From Bacteroidales bacterium UBA1219 (GTDB taxonomy: Bacteria > Bacteroidota > Bacteroidia > Bacteroidales > P3), in NCBI GenBank assembly GCA_002309295.1, contig DBXF01000077.1, positions 10,333 to 16,578 of the forward strand: DNA of 6,246 nucleotides, given 5' to 3'. Every line of letters starts with the position of its first letter. The stretch's first letter is position 1. Both the position numbers and the translations under genes were made by a program. The notes under the pieces were generated by a model. The model did no database searches and had not been told where the DNA came from. It was given only the letters and a program-made list of their open reading frames with translations. Positions 1 through 5,563 of the stretch are shown here, one piece after another.

Positions 1-1400
1 TGGGCAATCTCCACGCAGTCGGGGAACGGGAAGAAAGCGTCGGAAGCCATCACTGCGCCGTTGAGGTCGAAGCCGAAGTTGCGGGCTTTCTCGATGGCCT
101 GTTTAAGGGCGTCCACACGCGAAGTCTGGCCCGTGCCGCCTGCCAGCAGCTGACGGCCTTTGGCAAGGATGATGGCATTGGATTTGGTGTGTTTCACCAA
201 TATGGTGGCGAAAACCAAGTCCTCGGCAGTCTCTTTGCTGATGGGCGTTGATGTGACGCTCTTTGTCATCTCCTCAACGGTGGGCACCACGGTGTCCTTG
301 TCCTGCACCAGCACTCCGTTCAGCACCGAGCGGAACACCTTGTCGTTGTACTTGGCTGCGTTGCGGAGCAGTATGATGCGGTTTTTCTTGCCTTTCAGTA
401 TGGCGAGGGCCTCGTCGGTGTATTCGGGGGCAATGCATACCTCGAAGAAAATCTTGTTCATCTCCTCGGCCACCTCTTTGTCGATGGTTCGGTTGGTGAT
501 GAGTATGCCTCCGAAAGCCGACACGGGGTCGCCGGCAAGGGCGTCTTTCCAAGCGTCGAGGACGGTTGGACGTGTGGCTATGCCGCAGGCGTTGTTGTGT
601 TTGAGTATGGCAAAGGTGGTGTCGCTGAAATCGTCGATAAGGTTGACAGCCGCCTCTATGTCCATAATATTATTGTAGGAGATTTCCTTGCCGTTGAGTT
701 TGGTGAAACAGGCGTCGAAATCGCCGAAGAAATAACCTTTCTGGTGGGGGTTCTCGCCGTAGCGCAGGGTGTTGACCTTGCTGCTGTCGTATTTGAAAAC
801 GGGCAGGGCGGTCTCTTGGTTGAAGTAGTTGAAAATGGCGGTGTCGTAGTGCGACGACACTCCGAAAGCGTAGGTGGCGAAACGGCGACGGTCGGCGAGA
901 GAGGTGCAACCTTCGTTGTTTTTGTAAACTTCGAGGAACTCGGCGTAATGCTCCATGGCAGGAACTATCAGCACGTCGTTGAAGTTCTTGGCGGCGGCAC
1001 GTATCAGCGAGATGCCTCCAATGTCTATCTTCTCGATGATGTCCTGCTCGGCGGCTCCCGAAGCCACTGTCTTTTCGAAGGGATATAGGTCGACAATCAC
1101 GAGGTCGATTTCGGGAATTTCGTACTCTTTCAGCTGTTCGCCGTCGGAGAACATGTCGCGACGACTCAGTATTCCGCCGAACACCTTGGGGTGCAGCGTC
1201 TTAACCCTTCCGCCGAGAATCGACGGGTAGCCGGTGAGCGACTCCACCGTTTGAACTTCCACGCCGAGGTTGCGGATAAAATCGTAGGTTCCGCCTGTGG
1301 AATAGATTGTCACTCCATTGGCACTCAGTTCTTTAACTATCTCATCAAGGCCATCCTTATGGAAAACCGAAATTAATGCACTGTTTATGTGTTTGTTCAT
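1..1400 (-). CDS. purH: Bifunctional AICAR formyltransferase / IMP cyclohydrolase, 3' end off window
   Basis: This cytoplasmic enzyme catalyses the last two steps of de novo purine synthesis: it formylates AICAR with 10-formyl-tetrahydrofolate to FAICAR, then closes the ring to give IMP. I translated the minus strand from the ATG at 1400-1398; about 466 codons are open to the window edge, against roughly 505-510 for Bacteroidota PurH, so some 40 C-terminal residues are missing. The N-terminal cyclohydrolase (MGS-like) domain shows STGGT at 34-38, GRVKTLHP around Lys67, and the SLIRAAAKN motif. The C-terminal formyltransferase domain shows LRYGENPHQKG, the catalytic Lys267-His268 in KHNNACG, DPVSAFGG, KSNAI, GQTSRVDA and SDAFFPFPD. 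No frameshift or internal stop was seen. It is divergent from the gene at 1718 and has a promoter about 125 nt upstream of its start. Identification is firm. Confidence 0.97.
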   Translation of the reverse strand, partial: MNKHINSALISVFHKDGLDEIVKELSANGVTIYSTGGTYDFIRNLGVEVQTVESLTGYPSILGGRVKTLHPKVFGGILSRRDMFSDGEQLKEYEIPEIDLVIVDLYPFEKTVASGAAEQDIIEKIDIGGISLIRAAAKNFNDVLIVPAMEHYAEFLEVYKNNEGCTSLADRRRFATYAFGVSSHYDTAIFNYFNQETALPVFKYDSSKVNTLRYGENPHQKGYFFGDFDACFTKLNGKEISYNNIMDIEAAVNLIDDFSDTTFAILKHNNACGIATRPTVLDAWKDALAGDPVSAFGGILITNRTIDKEVAEEMNKIFFEVCIAPEYTDEALAILKGKKNRIILLRNAAKYNDKVFRSVLNGVLVQDKDTVVPTVEEMTKSVTSTPISKETAEDLVFATILVKHTKSNAIILAKGRQLLAGGTGQTSRVDALKQAIEKARNFGFDLNGAVMASDAFFPFPDCVEIA

Positions 1401-1521
1401 ATAGATATGTCTTTAAATGTTTTCGTTGAAAAAAAATCGGGATTTGCTCCCCACAGTACTCCTTGTTCGGGAAATGGCTATCCGACAATGTCTTACATCA
1501 TACACCCTTTAAAAAAGCACA
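1401..1521 (-). promoter_or_regulatory. Long purH leader with terminator-like hairpin (candidate attenuator)
   Basis: If the promoter at 1556-1526 is used, purH mRNA carries a leader of about 120 nt. On the minus strand it contains GGGA (1451-1448), a 5-nt loop GCAAA and TCCC (1442-1439), followed after two bases by a run of eight T (1436-1429). This resembles a weak intrinsic terminator placed before the start codon. Upstream, TCGG (1485-1482) could pair with CCGA at 1470-1467 or with CCGA at 1440-1437 inside the hairpin, so alternative folds are possible. The main stem is only 4 bp, and I do not recognise a known riboswitch class or a leader peptide. The regulatory role is a suggestion. Confidence 0.35.
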
Positions 1522-1525
1522 ATTG

Positions 1526-1556
1526 CAAAGATAGCCATTTTTTACGACTTTTGCAA
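1526..1556 (-). promoter_or_regulatory. Probable purH promoter (Bacteroidota type)
   Basis: Read on the minus strand, TATCTTTG (1533-1526) matches the Bacteroidota -7 consensus TAnnTTTG exactly. A TTG (1556-1554) lies 20 nt upstream of it, the expected place for the -33 element. Transcription would start near 1521, giving purH a 5' leader of about 120 nt. The element match is seen; its use is inferred. Confidence 0.75.
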
Positions 1557-1614
1557 GCGTTTTCCACACTTTTTTCGCATTTTCTTCATCACTTTAATTA
1601 TAAACCTATATCGC

Positions 1615-1627
1615 ATTGATTATCAAT
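1615..1627. repeat. Short perfect palindrome, possible operator
   Basis: ATTGAT and ATCAAT form perfect 6-bp arms around one central base in the divergent spacer between purH and the gene at 1718. It lies upstream of both inferred promoters rather than overlapping either. The size and symmetry fit a binding site for a dimeric regulator, but AT-rich DNA produces such palindromes by chance. Confidence 0.3.
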
Positions 1628-1661
1628 AGTAAACAAGTATTTATTTATAAAAAAAACGAGG

Positions 1662-1680
1662 CGTTAGGCTCTTGCTAACG
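1662..1680. repeat. Inverted repeat CGTTAG-N7-CTAACG at the -33 region
   Basis: Perfect 6-bp arms (1662-1667 and 1675-1680) flank a 7-nt spacer. The spacer contains the TTG (1672-1674) that is the best -33 candidate for the gene at 1718, so a protein bound here would block that promoter. No T-run follows it directly on the plus strand, and on the minus strand the T-run begins five bases beyond the stem, so it is a poor terminator. An operator is the likelier reading. Confidence 0.4.
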
Positions 1681-1698
1681 ATTTTATTTGTATTTTTG
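1672..1698 (+). promoter_or_regulatory. Probable promoter of the secreted DUF1566-type gene
   Basis: TATTTTTG (1691-1698) fits TAnnTTTG exactly and lies 19 nt before the ATG at 1718. TTG at 1672-1674 is a -33 candidate with a 16-nt gap, a little short of the usual spacing. Because transcription would begin near 1704, the possible TTG start at 1688 is excluded in favour of the ATG at 1718. Confidence 0.6.
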
Positions 1699-1717
1699 CA
1701 ACAGAAAAACGAACAAA

Positions 1718-2338
1718 ATGAGGACACGCATAGTAATTCCCCTAATCGCCGCGCTGTTGCTCGGCACCGCCCTCCACGCGCAGGACATCACCGCGCGCAA
1801 GCATATCGTGGCGGCCTTTGCAGCCATCAACAAAGGCGACTGCCGCGAGGCGCAACGCAGCTACAACACTTGGAAAAAGCTGAGCGGCGAGACCAACGCC
1901 GAAGTCGAGACGATGATTCGCGAGTGCTATGCCCAGAATCCCGAGAAAGACCCAGAATACGAGCCTGTGCCCAACACACATCTTTGGATAACCAAAAAAC
2001 CTGTGGCAAAGCGTGTTACCTTCCAGCAGGCCATGGAGATGTGTGCCGAACTCGACTACGGCGGTTTCGACGACTGGCGTCTGCCTACCACCAACGAACT
2101 TTTCGTCATCTTCGCCGCTGGCAAGAACCACGGACGCGTGTTTGCCGGCATGTCGTTCGACTCTAGCAACCGCATCATACGCGGCAACACCACAGTGAAG
2201 GAATACGACGTGATGCGTCCCGACGGCACTACATCGCACCGTAGCACATACTCGAAGGACAACCTGCCGTTCGACTGTTTCTGTGTGAGGGACACCATTC
2301 AACCCAACAACGATGACAGCCAAACGGAAAAACAATAG
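1718..2338 (+). CDS. Secreted protein with a DUF1566/Lcl_C-type domain
   Basis: The product is 206 residues from the ATG at 1718. An in-frame TTG ten codons upstream lies in the inferred promoter and is not used here. The N-terminus is a clear signal peptide: basic MRTR, a hydrophobic stretch IVIPLIAALLLG, and a likely cleavage after LHA at residue 21; there is no lipobox cysteine, so it should be periplasmic or surface-exposed. Residues 30-70 form a polar, helical-looking segment with GDC at 40-42 and REC at 68-70. Residues about 86-192 match the DUF1566/Lcl C-terminal family: the core GGFDDWRLPTTNEL at 115-128, the usual preceding Cys in AMEMCAEL, and the terminal CFCVRD at 187-192. The family recurs in bacterial secreted and adhesion-type proteins but has no established biochemical activity. 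It appears to be a single-gene unit. Domain call good, function unknown. Confidence 0.85.
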   Translation: MRTRIVIPLIAALLLGTALHAQDITARKHIVAAFAAINKGDCREAQRSYNTWKKLSGETNAEVETMIRECYAQNPEKDPEYEPVPNTHLWITKKPVAKRVTFQQAMEMCAELDYGGFDDWRLPTTNELFVIFAAGKNHGRVFAGMSFDSSNRIIRGNTTVKEYDVMRPDGTTSHRSTYSKDNLPFDCFCVRDTIQPNNDDSQTEKQ

Positions 2339-2370
2339 ACATTTCTTTTCGTCATTTGAAATAAAAATTG

Positions 2371-2378
2371 TATCTTTG
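2371..2378 (+). promoter_or_regulatory. -7 element of the ridA promoter
   Basis: TATCTTTG is an exact TAnnTTTG match, 35 nt before the ridA ATG, and is identical to the -7 box inferred for purH. No TTG lies at the usual distance; the nearest TTTG (2355-2358) is only 12 nt upstream, so the -33 element is weak or absent. Confidence 0.6.
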
Positions 2379-2413
2379 CAAAACAGTAACTAACATCTTA
2401 AACACATATAATA

Positions 2414-2791
2414 ATGAATAAAGTAATAAATACCGACAAGGCTCCCAAAGCCATTGGACCTTACAGCCAAGCAATTTTGGCAGGCAACACACTGTACATC
2501 TCCGGCCAGATTCCTATCAATCCCGCCACAGGCCAGATTGTTGAAGGCGGCATCAAAGAACAGACCGAACAGGTGATGCAAAACATCAAAGCTATCCTCG
2601 ACGAGGCCGGATACACTTTCGCCGACGTGGTGAAAAGCACCTGTCTGCTCAGCACTATGGACAACTTCGGCGCCATGAACGAGGTTTACGGAAAATACTA
2701 TCCGCAGAACTCGCCCGCCCGCGCCGCCTACGCCGTGCAGAAACTCCCCATGGGCGTGATGGTAGAGATTGAGACCATTGCAGTGAAATAA
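2414..2791 (+). CDS. ridA: RidA family 2-iminobutanoate/2-iminopropanoate deaminase
   Basis: RidA (YjgF/YER057c/UK114 family) hydrolyses reactive enamine/imine intermediates made by PLP enzymes such as threonine dehydratase, protecting other PLP enzymes; it is a cytosolic trimer. The 125-residue product has the normal family length. Key features align with E. coli RidA: IGPYSQ with Tyr17, SGQIPINP with Ser30, the catalytic Arg103 in SPARAA (E. coli Arg105), and Glu118 in VEIETIAV (E. coli Glu120). The position of E. coli Cys107 is Ala105 here. The preserved arginine and glutamate suggest true deaminase activity rather than one of the divergent Rid subfamilies. The ATG at 2414 is preceded by an A/T-rich leader without a clear Shine-Dalgarno site. 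It has its own -7 element and a downstream terminator, so it is probably monocistronic. Confidence 0.95.
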   Translation: MNKVINTDKAPKAIGPYSQAILAGNTLYISGQIPINPATGQIVEGGIKEQTEQVMQNIKAILDEAGYTFADVVKSTCLLSTMDNFGAMNEVYGKYYPQNSPARAAYAVQKLPMGVMVEIETIAVK

Positions 2792-2819
2792 CTGTAGCAG
2801 AAGCATCAAAAAAAAACAC

Positions 2820-2852
2820 GAAGGCGGGACGAGGTTGTTTCGCCTTCTTTTT
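2820..2852 (+). terminator. Rho-independent terminator after ridA
   Basis: GAAGGCG (2820-2826) pairs perfectly with CGCCTTC (2841-2847) across a 14-nt loop, followed at once by five T (2848-2852). It lies 28 nt past the ridA stop. No convincing promoter is visible between it and the next start at 2879, so some read-through into the phosphatase gene is possible. Confidence 0.85.
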
Positions 2853-2878
2853 GACTTTCACACAAATACGTTAACACG

Positions 2879-3355
2879 ATGAAAATTTTGATGGTCTGTT
2901 TGGGCAACATCTGCCGTTCGCCCCTGGCGGAAGGAATCCTGCGTAAGAAATTGGAGGAGTGCGGCTTGGACCACACCGTGGACTCGGCGGGTTTCGAGAG
3001 CTGCAACGTGGGCGACTGTCCCGACTACCGCACTTTGGAAAACGCCAAACGCAACGGACTGGACATCAGCAACCTGCGGGCACGATTGTTCCGCACCGAG
3101 GATTTCGACCGTTTCGACAAAATCTACGTCATGGACTACAACAACATGCGTATGGTAAAACGTATGGCCCGTAGTATAGCCGACATGGAAAAGGTGAACT
3201 ACATCCTCAGCGTTGTGTACCCCAATTCGAGTGCACCGCAGTTTGTAGCCGACCCATATTACATGGACATCGACGCTTTCCAACGGGTGTACGACCAACT
3301 CGACGAAGCATGCGAAATCATCTGTAACAAACTGAAAAACAACGAAGAACTATGA
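2879..3355 (+). CDS. Low-molecular-weight protein tyrosine phosphatase
   Basis: This is a cytosolic phosphatase of the LMW-PTP family (Wzb, YwlE, YfkJ, PtpA relatives), which removes phosphate from tyrosine or, in the YwlE branch, arginine residues through a cysteinyl-phosphate intermediate. The product is 158 residues, normal for the family. The P-loop CX5R signature is at the N-terminus, VCLGNICRSP, with nucleophile Cys7 and Arg13. The general-acid motif DPYY is at 125-128 with Asp125. All key catalytic residues are present. The substrate cannot be told from sequence; there is no tyrosine kinase or capsule gene in the window, so a Wzb-like exopolysaccharide role has no local support. Its stop codon overlaps the next start (ATGA), so the two proteins are probably made from one mRNA. 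Confidence 0.95.
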   Translation: MKILMVCLGNICRSPLAEGILRKKLEECGLDHTVDSAGFESCNVGDCPDYRTLENAKRNGLDISNLRARLFRTEDFDRFDKIYVMDYNNMRMVKRMARSIADMEKVNYILSVVYPNSSAPQFVADPYYMDIDAFQRVYDQLDEACEIICNKLKNNEEL

Positions 3356-4428
3356 TAGACGGATTATTTTCCACCATCACCCATTGCATACTGCACAAGG
3401 TGAACGCCAAACCCGCCACCGACGACGACAACGCCCCCGCAACTCCCGACGACCACCAGGGTTATGTACTGTCGGACAGCGAGATAACGATAGACAAAGA
3501 GCATCACGACATTATGCGCGATTTCTTCCTCAACGCTTTCAAAGCTAAAGAATACTACAACCTCACATCGGAAACGGGCACTCTGTCGGAAAACGTGATA
3601 TACAGCTGTGTATCAGATATTTTCGATATGAAAGACAGTTTTCCTTTCAAGTCGAAGGAGATAGTGCGGCACATGTACGAACAGAGCGACGACCGCATGC
3701 AGATTGGCTACGTGTTTGTGGTTCTGTTCAACGACCTCGCCATCGACGGACACAAGACCGACGCCGTGGGCATTTTCAAAATGGAGACACGCAGCCGTTT
3801 CATGAAAATCAATTTCGACGACAACGACGGCTTCGGCATCGACTACGACGAAGGCATCGACCTCAACAAAGTGGAACGCGGATGCCTGATTTTCAACACC
3901 GAACGCGACAAGGGGTATATTGTAGCTATGAGCGAAAACCTCGGCCGCTACTCGCGCTACTGGATTGACGGTGTACTCAACGCCGCCCAGCGCAAAGACG
4001 AGTATTACCAAACCCAGAACACGATATCGCTGTGCAAGGACTTTGTAACCAAGCAATTGCCGAAGGAATACGAAGTTTCGAAAGCCGACCAAGCCGTGCT
4101 GCTCAACAAAACCAAGGATTATTTCGAGGCCAACACAGCCTTCGATTTGGGAAGTTTCACTGAGGAGGTGCTACCCGACAAGCAGGTGGCCGACGATTTC
4201 CGACAGTTCACCGCCCAGCACAGCGACGAACTCGACCTAAAAATCAACGACGGATTCCAGATTTCGGAAGGCGCCGTGAAGAAACAGTCGCGCATGTTCC
4301 GCAGCGTGATAAAGCTCGACAAAAACTTCCATGTTTATGTGCACGGCAACAGCAAATTTATCGAAAAAGGCTTCGACGACGAGGCAAAATTGCAGTACTA
4401 CCGCCTGTTTTTCAAAGAAGAGGAGTAA
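3352..4428 (+). CDS. Nucleoid-associated protein of the NA37/NdpA (YejK) family
   Basis: The 358-residue product matches the 37-kDa nucleoid-associated protein family (PF04245; E. coli YejK/NdpA), whose members co-purify with the nucleoid but whose molecular role is poorly known. Evidence is the Bacteroidota-type family pattern: FKAKEYYNL near residue 64, FVVLFNDLAIDG followed by DAVGIFK, the block DLNKVERGCLIFNTERDKG, then YWIDGVLNAAQRKDEYY, SLCKDFVTKQLP and EVSKADQA, with VIKLDKNFHVYVHGN near the C-terminus and YYRLFFKEEE at the end. An acidic linker rich in D, P and A lies at about residues 20-36. There is no signal peptide or membrane segment. The start at 3352 shares ATGA with the phosphatase stop, suggesting translational coupling. 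No strong terminator follows. Family assignment is firm; function is not. Confidence 0.92.
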   Translation: MIDGLFSTITHCILHKVNAKPATDDDNAPATPDDHQGYVLSDSEITIDKEHHDIMRDFFLNAFKAKEYYNLTSETGTLSENVIYSCVSDIFDMKDSFPFKSKEIVRHMYEQSDDRMQIGYVFVVLFNDLAIDGHKTDAVGIFKMETRSRFMKINFDDNDGFGIDYDEGIDLNKVERGCLIFNTERDKGYIVAMSENLGRYSRYWIDGVLNAAQRKDEYYQTQNTISLCKDFVTKQLPKEYEVSKADQAVLLNKTKDYFEANTAFDLGSFTEEVLPDKQVADDFRQFTAQHSDELDLKINDGFQISEGAVKKQSRMFRSVIKLDKNFHVYVHGNSKFIEKGFDDEAKLQYYRLFFKEEE

Positions 4429-4475
4429 AAGCAAGCATCTGATTGACAAAACATTGCACGAACAAAATAATTTTT

Positions 4476-4493
4476 TGCCAAAAAACGTTGGCA
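4476..4493. repeat. Inverted repeat TGCCAA-N6-TTGGCA next to the tRNA promoter
   Basis: Perfect 6-bp arms flank a 6-nt centre. It lies 47 nt past the nucleoid-protein stop. A T-run precedes it but none follows, so it is a poor intrinsic terminator in either direction. Its right arm contains the TTG at 4488-4490 that serves as the -33 candidate of the tRNA promoter, so it could be an operator or mark the 3' end of the upstream mRNA. Confidence 0.4.
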
Positions 4494-4518
4494 GTGTGGA
4501 AAATTTTTAGTACTTTTG
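4488..4518 (+). promoter_or_regulatory. tRNA promoter (Bacteroidota type)
   Basis: TTG at 4488-4490 and TACTTTTG at 4511-4518 match the -33 and TAnnTTTG -7 elements with a 20-nt gap. The predicted start near 4524 is about 8 nt before the first tRNA base, which fits a short-leader stable RNA gene. Confidence 0.8.
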
Positions 4519-4531
4519 CACTCGCAAAAAC

Positions 4532-4605
4532 GGCGGGGTAGCTCAGTTGGTTAGAGCGTCGGATTCATAACCCGGAGGTCACGAGTTCAATTCTCGTCCC
4601 CGCTA
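4532..4605 (+). tRNA. tRNA with anticodon CAU, probably elongator tRNA-Met
   Basis: A full 74-nt cloverleaf can be drawn. The acceptor stem GGCGGGG/CCCCGCT ends in a G1-U72 wobble, with discriminator A73 at 4605 and no encoded CCA. The D stem is GCTC/GAGC, the T stem ACGAG/CTCGT with loop TTCAATT, and the variable loop AGGTC. The anticodon CAT is at 4566-4568 in loop TTCATAA. The anticodon stem TCGGA/CCCGG has an A31-C39 mismatch next to the loop and a U27-G43 wobble. It lacks the initiator features C1xA72 and three GC pairs above the loop, while G2-C71 and C3-G70 fit elongator tRNA-Met. A tRNA-Ile2, read after lysidine modification of C34, also has a CAU anticodon and cannot be fully excluded. 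It has its own promoter and terminator. Confidence 0.95.
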
Positions 4606-4613
4606 CAAAAAAG

Positions 4614-4640
4614 GCCTCACAAACGATGTGGGGCTTTTTT
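4614..4640 (+). terminator. Rho-independent terminator of the tRNA
   Basis: GCCTCAC (4614-4620) pairs with GTGGGGC (4628-4634) over a 7-nt loop with one G-U pair, followed by six T (4635-4640). It begins 8 nt after the tRNA. An in-frame ATG at 4626 lies inside this hairpin, which argues against that ATG as the start of the next gene. Confidence 0.85.
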
Positions 4641-4667
4641 GTTACAGTAGCTACACAACTATTTTTT

Positions 4668-5558
4668 ATGAAAGCGGAATGGAGCGGCAAAACCAAGGGG
4701 CGGAATTTCGGGCAGAAATTCCTATTTCGTGTGCTTAAAAAACACGACAGCCGTCGCCTCTACCCTTTCCTGCACATCATGGTCCCGTTCTACATCCTTT
4801 TCAACCCCAAGGCAGCCAGAGGCTCGTACAGCTTCTACCGCCGCGCGTTGGGCTTCGACAAACTGAAATCGCTGCGGTATATGCGTCGCAACTTCCTCAC
4901 TTTCGGCAAGGTGATACTCGATAAATTCGCCATCTGGGCGGGCAATTCACGGCAGTTCGACGTAAGTTTCGAAAACGAGGAGCTGTTCACCGAGCTAACC
5001 CGCTCCGACAAAGGATTTATCGTAGCCAGCGCGCACATAGGCAATTTCGAGATGGCCGCCACCACAATGCAATACTGCCGCAAACCGATAAACATCATCT
5101 TCTGGGGAAACGAGAGCGAAACTATTATAAACCAGCGTCTTGCATCGTTCAATAAAAGTGATTTCCATGTAAATATAATACGTATCGGCAACGACCTTTC
5201 GTATATCTTCGACATCAAGAACGCCCTTTCGCGAGGCGAGATTGTGATAACCAACTGCGACCGTTTGGCTTTCGGACAACGGAAGACCACAGTTCGGTTT
5301 TTCGACAAAGAGGTGAGTTTCCCCACGGGCATCTTCCACATAGCAGTAACTCTCGGAGTACCAATGCTTTTCATCTCCACACTTAAAGGAATAAAACAAC
5401 GCTACGACGGCTTTGTAGCACAGCTGAAATACGAGGAATCGGCAAAACACGACGAAAAAACCGCACAACTTGTGCAGCAATACGCCGGACTGGTGGAGGA
5501 AAAAGTAAGGAAAGAACCACTGCAATGGTTTAATTTATACGATTTTATGAAAGTTTGA
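4668..5558 (+). CDS. LpxL/HtrB-superfamily acyltransferase
   Basis: The product is 296 residues from the ATG at 4668; the in-frame ATG at 4626 is rejected because it sits in the tRNA terminator. Family members transfer acyl chains onto lipid A precursors or other lipids at the inner face of the cytoplasmic membrane. The HX4D/E active-site motif is present as SAHIGNFE, with His123 and Glu128. Other family-like blocks are GEIVITNCDR (190-199), FFDKEVSFPTGIFHIA (211-226) and a C-terminal QWFNLYDFM. The N-terminus opens with WSGKTKGRNFG and has a moderately hydrophobic stretch near 31-46, not the long membrane anchor usual in LpxL/LpxM. From memory, the opening and the QWFN ending look more like acyltransferases of aryl polyene/flexirubin-type clusters than lipid A enzymes, but no such partner genes lie nearby. 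Nitroreductase follows after 5 nt. Superfamily firm, substrate unknown. Confidence 0.85.
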   Translation: MKAEWSGKTKGRNFGQKFLFRVLKKHDSRRLYPFLHIMVPFYILFNPKAARGSYSFYRRALGFDKLKSLRYMRRNFLTFGKVILDKFAIWAGNSRQFDVSFENEELFTELTRSDKGFIVASAHIGNFEMAATTMQYCRKPINIIFWGNESETIINQRLASFNKSDFHVNIIRIGNDLSYIFDIKNALSRGEIVITNCDRLAFGQRKTTVRFFDKEVSFPTGIFHIAVTLGVPMLFISTLKGIKQRYDGFVAQLKYEESAKHDEKTAQLVQQYAGLVEEKVRKEPLQWFNLYDFMKV

Positions 5559-5563
5559 ACACC

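Noticed and set aside
597..1088. Long plus-strand open frame of 163 codons opposite purH
   Set aside because: It lies fully antisense to a complete, motif-rich purH reading frame and its translation is low-complexity Val/Gly-rich with no family resemblance; it is a codon-bias shadow.
1560..1568. TTTTCCACA, a near match to a DnaA box, in AT-rich DNA
   Set aside because: Only one copy is seen, with no cluster and no dnaA or dnaN nearby, so it does not support an origin of replication.
1389..1619. Plus-strand open frame of 76 codons in the divergent spacer
   Set aside because: It overlaps the purH start, leader and promoter, is AT-rich, and its translation has no recognisable motif.
1742..2335. 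Minus-strand open frame of 197 codons opposite the DUF1566 gene
   Set aside because: The plus-strand frame has a signal peptide, family motifs and a promoter; the opposite frame has none and reads as a shadow.
4532..4640. tRNA as an integration site for a mobile element
   Set aside because: No repeat of the tRNA 3' end, integrase or phage gene is present in the window.
4626..4667. Upstream ATG giving the acyltransferase 14 extra residues
   Set aside because: The ATG is inside the 3' arm of the tRNA terminator and the extra codons read through its T-run; the ATG at 4668 is a better start.
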